Part shown: positions 23,337 to 30,845 of the stretch, one piece after another
How the letters are laid out: each line of letters opens with the position of its first letter
Position numbering within the stretch: the first letter of the stretch is position 1
NCBI GenBank assembly: GCA_020425925.1
Contig: JAGQRB010000743.1
Coordinates: forward strand, 1-33,001
Reading direction: 5' to 3'
Length of the DNA stretch: 33,001 bases
Source: Planctomycetota bacterium
GTDB taxonomy: Bacteria > Planctomycetota > UBA1135 > UBA2386
Translations under genes and position numbers: made by a program
The notes under the pieces: generated by a model
The model's database searches: none
The model's input: only the letters and a program-made list of their open reading frames with translations
Told to the model about the DNA's origin: nothing

Positions 23337-24179
23337 ATGCTGCGCAGCAAGCCCCAGTATTGGTACGGCCGCTTCGGCATCGGCGTGCTGCTGATCGTCG
23401 TCGCCGGCTCGGGCCGCGTCCCGGCGCCGCTCGCGGTGCTGCTGGGGTTCGGTGGCTTCCTGCTCGCGCTGCAGTCGATCGCCCCGCTCGTGCGCCTGAT
23501 GACGCGGCAGGTGCACGCGCACAGCGCCTGGCACGACTCCGCGACCCGAATGTTCGAGCGCGCCTCGCTGCCGCGGCGGATCTACTACCTGCTGGCGGCG
23601 GTCGCCGAGGCCGACGGCCCGATGAGCCACTCCGAACGCGAGGCCGTCCGGCATTTCGTGCTCGAGCGGTTCGCCAACCCGATCCACGTCGACGAGATCC
23701 GGTCGTGGGAGGCGCAGCCGCTGCTCGTCAACGACCGCATCGGCCTCGCCGCGCGCATCGCGACCGGCCTCGACGACAGTGAGATCGACACGCTCTTCTG
23801 CTGGTGCTGCCTCGTCGCGTTCGCCGACGGCAAGTTCCGGCGCGAGGAGCACACGGTGCTGCAGCAGGTCGCGCGCGGCCTCGGCGTGGCCGCGGGCCGC
23901 GCGCGCATGCTGTTCCATCTCGCCCGCGCGCAGTTCCTGCGCGGCGATCGCCGCGGTGAGCACGCGCGCGCCGCACCGCGGGTCGACGCCCGCGCCGAGG
24001 CGTTCGCCGTGCTCGGGCTGCCGCCGGACGCGAAGCCCGATCAGATCCGCCGGCGCCATCGCGAGCTCGCGAAGCGGTTCCATCCGGATGCGCACGCCAA
24101 CCTCGGTCCGGCGGCGCAGCGCGAGGCCACCGAGCGCTTCCGCGAAATCCAGCGTGCCTACGAGACGCTGAGCACGTAG
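23337..24179 (+). CDS. Membrane-anchored TerB/DnaJ-domain co-chaperone (DjlA-like)
   Basis: Protein of 280 residues. Two hydrophobic segments near the N-terminus (about 11-50) anchor it. A TerB-like helical domain follows (about 80-205), with YYLLAAVAEADGPMSHSEREAVRHFV and, as its repeat, VAFADGKFRREEHTVLQQVARGLG. A C-terminal J domain (about 222-280) carries AFAVLGLPPDAKPDQIRRRHRELAKRFHPDAH, with the HPD tripeptide at 249-251 that stimulates DnaK ATPase. Domain order equals E. coli DjlA. It probably recruits DnaK to the inner membrane. It has no direct operon partner: OsmC follows after 20 bp with its own possible promoter, and the gene diverges from the secreted protein gene upstream. Confidence 0.85.
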   Translation: MLRSKPQYWYGRFGIGVLLIVVAGSGRVPAPLAVLLGFGGFLLALQSIAPLVRLMTRQVHAHSAWHDSATRMFERASLPRRIYYLLAAVAEADGPMSHSEREAVRHFVLERFANPIHVDEIRSWEAQPLLVNDRIGLAARIATGLDDSEIDTLFCWCCLVAFADGKFRREEHTVLQQVARGLGVAAGRARMLFHLARAQFLRGDRRGEHARAAPRVDARAEAFAVLGLPPDAKPDQIRRRHRELAKRFHPDAHANLGPAAQREATERFREIQRAYETLST

Positions 24180-24186
24180 CGCGGGC

Positions 24187-24192
24187 TATAAG
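24187..24192 (+). promoter_or_regulatory. Candidate -10 box (TATAAG), leaderless start
   Basis: TATAAG ends 7 nt before ATG 24200, which would put the transcription start at or next to the ATG. No Shine-Dalgarno is present in the 20-nt gap after the previous stop. Confidence 0.35.
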
Positions 24193-24199
24193 CGCTGCC

Positions 24200-24607
24200 A
24201 TGGTCACGATCCAAGCCACCTACGATGGCGACCTCTGCTGTGTCGCCTCGCACGGCCCCTCGGGCGCCGCGCTGTCGACCGACGCACCGAAGGACAACGA
24301 AGGCCTCGGCCGCTATTTCTCACCGACCGACCTGGTCGCGACCGCGCTCGGCACCTGCGTGCTCACGACGATGGCGATCGTCGCCCGGCGCAACGGCATC
24401 ACCTTCGAAGGTGCGAGCGTCACCGTCGAGAAGCACATGAACCCGACCCCGCGCCGCATCGGCCGACTGCCGGTCGAGGTCAACGTGCCCGGCACGTTCA
24501 GCGCCGACGAGAAGAAGAAGCTCGAGGCCGCGGCGCACGGTTGCCCGGTGCACAAGAGCCTGCACCCCGACATCGAAGCCGAGATCCGCATCACCTGGCT
24601 CAGCTGA
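24200..24607 (+). CDS. OsmC-family peroxiredoxin-like protein
   Basis: Cytoplasmic protein of 135 residues, the usual OsmC/Ohr size. These thiol-dependent enzymes reduce organic or other hydroperoxides. The two active-site cysteines are present: Cys53 in ALGTCVLTTMAI and Cys115 in HGCPVHKSL. The substrate-pocket segment RYFSPTDLVATALGTC (38-53) is characteristic of the general OsmC branch; a typical Ohr signature is not seen. The fold's long central helices and final beta strand (IEAEIRITWL) are visible. A -10-like TATAAG 7 nt before the ATG suggests its own, possibly leaderless, transcript. Faces a small convergent lipoprotein gene. Confidence 0.92.
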   Translation: MVTIQATYDGDLCCVASHGPSGAALSTDAPKDNEGLGRYFSPTDLVATALGTCVLTTMAIVARRNGITFEGASVTVEKHMNPTPRRIGRLPVEVNVPGTFSADEKKKLEAAAHGCPVHKSLHPDIEAEIRITWLS

Positions 24608-24666
24608 GTGGTGGTCGGTACGCGGTACAAACCACAACCCAATTCCCGTGCCACCAGCTCGATCGA

Positions 24667-24984
24667 TCAGTGGTTGACTGCGAACGGGTCGAACCAGTTC
24701 GCCGTCGGGTCGCTGGCGTGTCCCGTGAGCACGCGGACGTCGCTGACGATCCCGGTCGCGAGGCCGGCGACGGCGCCGATCGCGGAGGAGACCACGAAGA
24801 ACGCCACCACCCCGCGACCGTCGTCGCAGCAGCAACCGAAGGGCACGCCGCCGGTGCCACCGAGGATCATCGCCGGAGCGGCGATGACACCGACGATTGG
24901 CTTCACGACCGTGCAGCTGGTCGACCCGCCCGCGACGCCGAGCAGCACAGCTGCGAGCCCGATTCGGCGCGTGAGTGGTCCCAT
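24667..24984 (-). CDS. Small glycine-rich predicted lipoprotein
   Basis: Protein of 105 residues. The N-terminus (MGPLTRRIGLAAVLLGVAGG) leads into STSC, a lipobox-like site at about residue 24, so it is probably exported and lipidated. The mature part has two hydrophobic stretches (VVKPIVGVIAAPAMILGG and VVAFFVVSSAIGAVAGLATGIV) around a Cys-Cys-Cys-Asp-Asp cluster, and ends in DPTANWFDPFAVNH. No family is recognised. It is antisense to the 5' extension of a longer frame on the plus strand. The lipobox and hydrophobic pattern make the minus frame the real one, and the plus gene then starts at 25085. The two genes diverge with a 100-bp gap. Confidence 0.6.
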   Translation of the reverse strand: MGPLTRRIGLAAVLLGVAGGSTSCTVVKPIVGVIAAPAMILGGTGGVPFGCCCDDGRGVVAFFVVSSAIGAVAGLATGIVSDVRVLTGHASDPTANWFDPFAVNH

Positions 24985-25069
24985 GGTCGCCAGAGCGCAA
25001 GGCGACGGCGCGTGTCGCGCGGAGATCGCAGTGCCGGCGCAATCTCTCTCGCCGCCGTGGCAACGGACG

Positions 25070-25075
25070 TATGTT
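25070..25075 (+). promoter_or_regulatory. Candidate -10 box (TATGTT) before the VPS10/BNR gene
   Basis: TATGTT ends 9 nt before ATG 25085. The gap contains GGGAG close to the ATG, which could be a minimal Shine-Dalgarno only if the transcript starts further upstream. No -35 recognised. Confidence 0.3.
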
Positions 25076-25084
25076 GCGGGAGCC

Positions 25085-28000
25085 ATGAATCGACCCCTCG
25101 TCCTCCTCGGCGCTGCCGGCTGCCTGCTCGCCCTCTCCGCCCCCGGCCAGGAGGCCGGGGCCAAGGCCGCTGACCCGGCGATCGACCTGACGCTGCTCGG
25201 CGATCTCGAAGCCCGCGCGATCGGCCCGGCCGTGTGCAGCGGCCGCATCGGCGCGGTCGCGGGGGTGCCCGGGGATCCCCGCATCGTCTGGGTCGGCGCC
25301 GCCAGCGGCGGGGTCTGGAAGTCGGTCGACAGCGGCGTCACGTTCGAGCCGGTCTTCGACGACCAGAACTGCACGTCGATCGGCGCGATCGCGATCGACC
25401 CGCGCTCGCCCGAGGTCGTGTGGATCGGCACCGGCGAAGGCAATCCGCGCAACTCGGCGAGCGTCGGGCGCGGCGTCTACCGCACCCGCGACGGCGGCCG
25501 GACCTGGCAGCACCTCGGGCTCGCGCGCAGCGAGAAGATCCACCGCATCGTGCTCGACCCGCGCGACCCCGACGTCGCGTTCGTCGCCGCGCTCGGATCG
25601 AGCTGGGCGGACAGCGAAGAACGCGGGCTCTACCGCACGGAGAACGGCGGTGAGTCGTGGGTCCGCACGCTCCATGCCGACGAGCGCACCGGCTGCAGCG
25701 ACATCGCGATCGATCCGAACAACCCGGACAAGATGTTCGCGACGATGTGGAGCCACCGGCGCCTGCCGTACTCGTTCGCTTCGGGCGGGCCGGGCTCGGG
25801 CCTGCATCGCTCGCTCGACGGCGGCCGCACCTGGGTGCGACTGACCGACGAGAACGGCCTGCCCAAGGGCGAGCTCGGCCGCATCTGCCTGGCGCTGTCG
25901 CCGAGCGACACCAACCTGATCTACGCGCTCGTCGAGGCGAAGAAGAGCGTGCTGCTGAAGAGCAGCGACGGCGGTTTCGAGTTCGAGACCGTCAACAAGA
26001 ACGACGACATCGCGCCGCGGCCGTTCTACTTCTGCGACATCCGCGTCGATCCGCAGGACCCCAACCGGCTCTACAACATGCACACCACGATCGACGTGTC
26101 GACCGACGGTGGCCGCACGTTCTCGGGGCTGGTCGGCTGGGGCGATGCACACCCCGACCATCACGCGATGTGGATCGATCCGACCGATCCGCAGCGCATC
26201 CTGCTCGGCAACGACGGCGGCGTCTACACCAGCCGCGACCGCGGCCACACCTGGCGCTTCTGCCGCAATCTCCCGCTGGCGCAGTTCTATCACGTCGCGG
26301 TCGACGACGCCGAGCCGTTCCACGTCTACGGCGGACTGCAGGACAACGGCAGCTGGCGCGGGCCTTCGACGGTCTGGGAGAACGGTGGCATCCGCAACCT
26401 GCACTGGCGAGAGGTCTGCTTCGGCGACGGCTTCGCGACGCTGCCGATGCCCGACGACGCTCGCCGCGGCTACGCCATGAGCCAAGGCGGCAACCTCGTG
26501 CGCTGGGACCTGCGCACCGGCGGCAGCAAGAGCATCCGGCCGCCGGCACCCGACGACGTCGAGCTGCGCTTCAACTGGAACGCCGCGATCGCACAGGATC
26601 CGTTCGATGCCGACACGATCTACTACGGCAGCCAGTTCGTGCATCGCAGCCCGGACCGCGGCGAGAGCTGGCAGGTGATCTCTCCGGACCTCACGACCGA
26701 CGACCCCGCCTGGCAGAAGCAGGACGAGAGCGGCGGGCTGTCGCTCGACGCGACCGGCGCCGAGAACTACTGCACGATCCTCACGATCGCGCCGAGCCCG
26801 CTCGAACGCGGCCTGATCTGGGTCGGCTCCGACGACGGCCGCGTGCACGTCAGCCGCGACGGCGGCGGCAGCTGGACCAGCGTCGAGGATCGTCTCCGCG
26901 GTCTGCCGCGCTTCACCTGGTGCCCGCACATCGAGGCGAGCAAACACGCCGCCGGCACCGCCTACGCGGTCTTCGACGGCCACCGCACGTTCGACTGGAA
27001 GCCGTACGTGTTCGTCACCGAGGACTACGGTGCGACCTGGCGGCAGATCGCGACCGCCGACATCGACGGCTACTGCCTCGTGCTCGAAGAGGATCCGCGC
27101 GACGCCGGACTGCTCTGGCTCGGCACCGAGTTCGGCCTGTTCGTCTCGTTCGACGGCGGCGGCAAGTGGCAGCGCTGGAAGCACGGCGTCCCGACCTGCT
27201 CGGCGATGGCGATCACGACCCAGCCCCGCACCGGGGACCTCGTGGTCGCGACGCACGGCCGTGGCATCTACGTGCTCGACGAGCTCACGCCGCTCCGCGA
27301 TGTCACCCCCGAGCTGCTGGCCAAGAAGCTGCACCTGTTCCCGATCGCGCCGGCGATCGCGTTCGAGACCGCGCAGACCCCGAGCACGCGGTTCCCCGGC
27401 AATGACGAGTTCCGCGGCCGGACGCGCCCACGCGGCGCGTTCCTCGATCTCATCGCCACCGCCGACGAGCTGAAGCACCCCGACGCCGAGATCGAGAAGG
27501 CCAGGCAGGCCGCGCGCGCCGAGAAGCCGGAAGAGGAGCCGGAGGAGAAGGAGTCCACCGAGGAGTCGAAGGACGACGGCGACAACGGCGACAAGGACGA
27601 CGAGGACGACGACGAGAAGAAGAACGAGGTCCGGATCGAGATCCGCGACGCGGCCGGGGCACTGGTGCGGACGTTCACCCGCGAGGTCCACCTCGGCTTC
27701 AACCGCATCGTCTGGCGCCTCGAGCGCGATGGCCTGCCCGGTCCGAGCCGCTCGCTCGAGAAGGACCCGAAGCTGCCGCCGCCGGGCCGCGAGGTGTTGC
27801 CGGGCGACTACGAGGTGACCGTGCGCTTCCAGGGCGAGACGCAGAGTAGCAAGGTCACGGTGCGACCCGATCCGCGCATCGACGCGCCGATGCAGGACCG
27901 CACCGCCAAGGACGTCGCGCGGGCGCGGGCCGAGCAGCTGCGCGCCGACCTCCGGCCGTCGACGCAGAGCCTGGCGCGCTGCAAGCGCGACCTCGACTTC

Positions 28001-28372
28001 GTGAAACGCCGCCTCGAGCTCGAGCCCGAGGTCGAGAAGGGCGCCGAGGATCCCCACGAGGCGCTGCGCAAGGCGATGAAGGCCGCCGACAAAGCCCACG
28101 AGGACCTGCTCGATCGGATCTGGGGCGACCGCGACCGCCAGGGCATCGTCGACACCTCGAAGACGCTGATGTCGCGCTTCATGTCGCAACTGCGCGTCAG
28201 CGACACGCCCGACGTGCCGAACGCGAGCGAGACCATGCGTCTCGATCGCGCCGCCAGGCGGCTGCAGGCGATCGTCGACGCGATCGCCGAGTTCGAGCAG
28301 GGCCCGATGGCGGAGTTCCGGACCGCGCTGCAGCAGAGCGGGCTCGCGCTGCTGCCGAGCGAAGGCAAGTAG
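25085..28372 (+). CDS. Secreted VPS10/BNR-repeat beta-propeller protein
   Basis: Protein of 1095 residues. Signal peptide about 1-21 (ending APGQ). Residues about 35-740 are a sortilin/VPS10-like propeller with many BNR/Asp-box motifs of the form S-x-D-x-G-x-T-W: YRTRDGGRTW, YRTENGGESW, HRSLDGGRTW, STDGGRTF, TSRDRGHTW, HRSPDRGESW and HVSRDGGGSW, among others. VYGGLQDNGSW is characteristic of this large 'glycosyl hydrolase' annotated family. A very acidic linker (about 813-845, Glu/Asp/Lys only in places) separates the propeller from a beta domain (about 850-920, EIRDAAGALVRTF) and a C-terminal helical region (about 940-1095). No glycosidase catalytic residues can be assigned; binding or structural function is as likely as hydrolysis. 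Start chosen at the signal peptide. Stop codon lies within a palindrome shared with the convergent peptidase gene. Confidence 0.9.
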   Translation: MNRPLVLLGAAGCLLALSAPGQEAGAKAADPAIDLTLLGDLEARAIGPAVCSGRIGAVAGVPGDPRIVWVGAASGGVWKSVDSGVTFEPVFDDQNCTSIGAIAIDPRSPEVVWIGTGEGNPRNSASVGRGVYRTRDGGRTWQHLGLARSEKIHRIVLDPRDPDVAFVAALGSSWADSEERGLYRTENGGESWVRTLHADERTGCSDIAIDPNNPDKMFATMWSHRRLPYSFASGGPGSGLHRSLDGGRTWVRLTDENGLPKGELGRICLALSPSDTNLIYALVEAKKSVLLKSSDGGFEFETVNKNDDIAPRPFYFCDIRVDPQDPNRLYNMHTTIDVSTDGGRTFSGLVGWGDAHPDHHAMWIDPTDPQRILLGNDGGVYTSRDRGHTWRFCRNLPLAQFYHVAVDDAEPFHVYGGLQDNGSWRGPSTVWENGGIRNLHWREVCFGDGFATLPMPDDARRGYAMSQGGNLVRWDLRTGGSKSIRPPAPDDVELRFNWNAAIAQDPFDADTIYYGSQFVHRSPDRGESWQVISPDLTTDDPAWQKQDESGGLSLDATGAENYCTILTIAPSPLERGLIWVGSDDGRVHVSRDGGGSWTSVEDRLRGLPRFTWCPHIEASKHAAGTAYAVFDGHRTFDWKPYVFVTEDYGATWRQIATADIDGYCLVLEEDPRDAGLLWLGTEFGLFVSFDGGGKWQRWKHGVPTCSAMAITTQPRTGDLVVATHGRGIYVLDELTPLRDVTPELLAKKLHLFPIAPAIAFETAQTPSTRFPGNDEFRGRTRPRGAFLDLIATADELKHPDAEIEKARQAARAEKPEEEPEEKESTEESKDDGDNGDKDDEDDDEKKNEVRIEIRDAAGALVRTFTREVHLGFNRIVWRLERDGLPGPSRSLEKDPKLPPPGREVLPGDYEVTVRFQGETQSSKVTVRPDPRIDAPMQDRTAKDVARARAEQLRADLRPSTQSLARCKRDLDFVKRRLELEPEVEKGAEDPHEALRKAMKAADKAHEDLLDRIWGDRDRQGIVDTSKTLMSRFMSQLRVSDTPDVPNASETMRLDRAARRLQAIVDAIAEFEQGPMAEFRTALQQSGLALLPSEGK

Positions 28373-28384
28373 CCGCGCGCGCGG

Positions 28385-28390
<6 letters not shown>
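28367..28390. terminator. Perfect 24-nt palindrome acting as bidirectional terminator
   Basis: A 12-bp-per-arm perfect palindrome, starting AAGTAGCC and centred between 28378 and 28379. It contains the TAG of the forward gene (28370-28372) and the TAG of the reverse gene (28387-28385) at symmetric positions. T-rich sequence (CTTCTTC) follows on the plus strand. Likely terminator for both convergent genes. Confidence 0.6.
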
Positions 28391-29881
<1,491 letters not shown>

Positions 29882-30005
29882 GATGTGATCTGCCGCGATG
29901 CGACCGCAGGGGGCCCGCTCGCTCAAGAGGGTTGGTCCGAAACTCGGGTTCCGCGACCGGCGGCCGGGCTGTGGGCGAACCGGACCACCCCGCGTTAGCC
30001 GGATC

Positions 30006-30845
30006 ATGAAGATCCCCTTCACGATCCTGAACGGGTCGCTGCTGGCCTTGCTGTTCGCCGCGGCAGCCGATGCGCAGCGTCCCGGCCGGGTCCGCCGGCC
30101 GGCCGCCGGCAGGAACGACGCCGTGCTGACCCGCCTGCTCGCGAAGTACGACGCCGACGGCAGCGGTTCGATCGAGCGCAAGGAGTACCCGCGCGGCGAC
30201 ACGGCCTTCGCCAATCTCGATCGCGATCGCAATGGTCGGATCGACCGCGCCGACCTCGCGGTCCGCAATCGATCGCGTCCTGCCCGACCAACGGTCGAAG
30301 CTCCGAAAGTGGGCGACGCCGCGCCCGACTTCGAACTGCCGTTCGCCGGTGACGACGAGCGCACCCAGAAGCTGTCCGACCTCGCCGGCGACAAGCCCGT
30401 GGCGCTGATCTTCGGCAGCTACACTTGACCGCCGTTCCGCCGGTCGGCCGGTCGGCTGACCGAGATCTACGAGGCGCACAAGGACGAGGTCGCGTTCTTC
30501 CTGGTCTACATCCGCGAGGCCCACGCGATCGACAGCCAGAGCCCGAGCGCGTTCGAGCTGATCGAGGATCCGATCACCGACGCCGAGCGCGCGAAGGTCG
30601 CCGGCACGTGCGTCGCCGACCTGCATCTGCCGATGCCGGCGCTGGTCGATCGGGTCGACGACGAGGTCGGCCGGACCTGGGCCGGCTGGCCCGACCGGTT
30701 GTTCGTCGTCGGCAAGGACGGCAAGGTCGCCTATGCCGGCGCGCGCGGGCCGTTCGGGTTCGATCCCGACGGCTGGGAGCGCGCGATCGTCGCCGCCGTG
30801 GCGCCGCCGGCGAAAGCGCCCGCCAAGATCACCGTCATCCGCTAG
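30006..30845 (+). CDS. EF-hand / iodothyronine-deiodinase-like selenoprotein (TGA at 30426-30428 read as Sec)
   Basis: One gene of 279 residues if TGA codon 141 is read as selenocysteine. Signal peptide 1-23. Two EF-hand loops follow: D49-A-D-G-S-G-S-I-E-R-K-E60 and D72-R-D-R-N-G-R-I-D-R-A-D83. A thioredoxin-fold redoxin domain (about 98-270) runs APDFELPF, VALIFGSYT-U-PPFRR, FFLVYIREAH (164-173) and PDRLFVVGKDGKVAYAGARGPFGFDPD (229-255). In deiodinases the active site is GSCT-Sec-PPF, followed by LVYIxEAH and a late PFGxxP; every block here is on the expected side of the TGA and in the same frame. A hairpin fitting a bacterial SECIS sits 20-34 nt after the TGA. In bacteria the reaction is unknown; a thiol or selenol redox role in the periplasm is inferred. 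Shares 11 bp at its 3' end with the convergent gene. Confidence 0.88.
30449..30462 (+). promoter_or_regulatory. Candidate bacterial SECIS hairpin
   Basis: Inside the coding region, CGGTC (30449-30453) pairs with GACCG (30458-30462) around a GGCT loop. The loop GG falls 26-27 nt after the TGA, within the 16-37 nt range known for bacterial SECIS elements, which also need a G at the start of the loop. The stem is only 5 bp, and repeated GC blocks allow alternatives. Confidence 0.6.

Noticed and set aside
24608..24640. GTGGT/ACCAC repeat after OsmC
   Set aside because: Short stem with a long loop and no T-run; not supported as a terminator.
24608..25084. Upstream extension of the VPS10/BNR frame
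   Set aside because: The signal peptide starts at ATG 25085, a -10-like box precedes it, and a lipoprotein gene occupies the opposite strand.
24320..28189. 1289-codon open frame on the minus strand
   Set aside because: Antisense to the VPS10/BNR gene and OsmC; no recognisable motifs.
30429..30845. Reading the region after the TGA as a pseudogene fragment
   Set aside because: The frame continues without stops, keeps deiodinase family motifs on both sides of the TGA, and has a SECIS-like hairpin; decay would not produce this.
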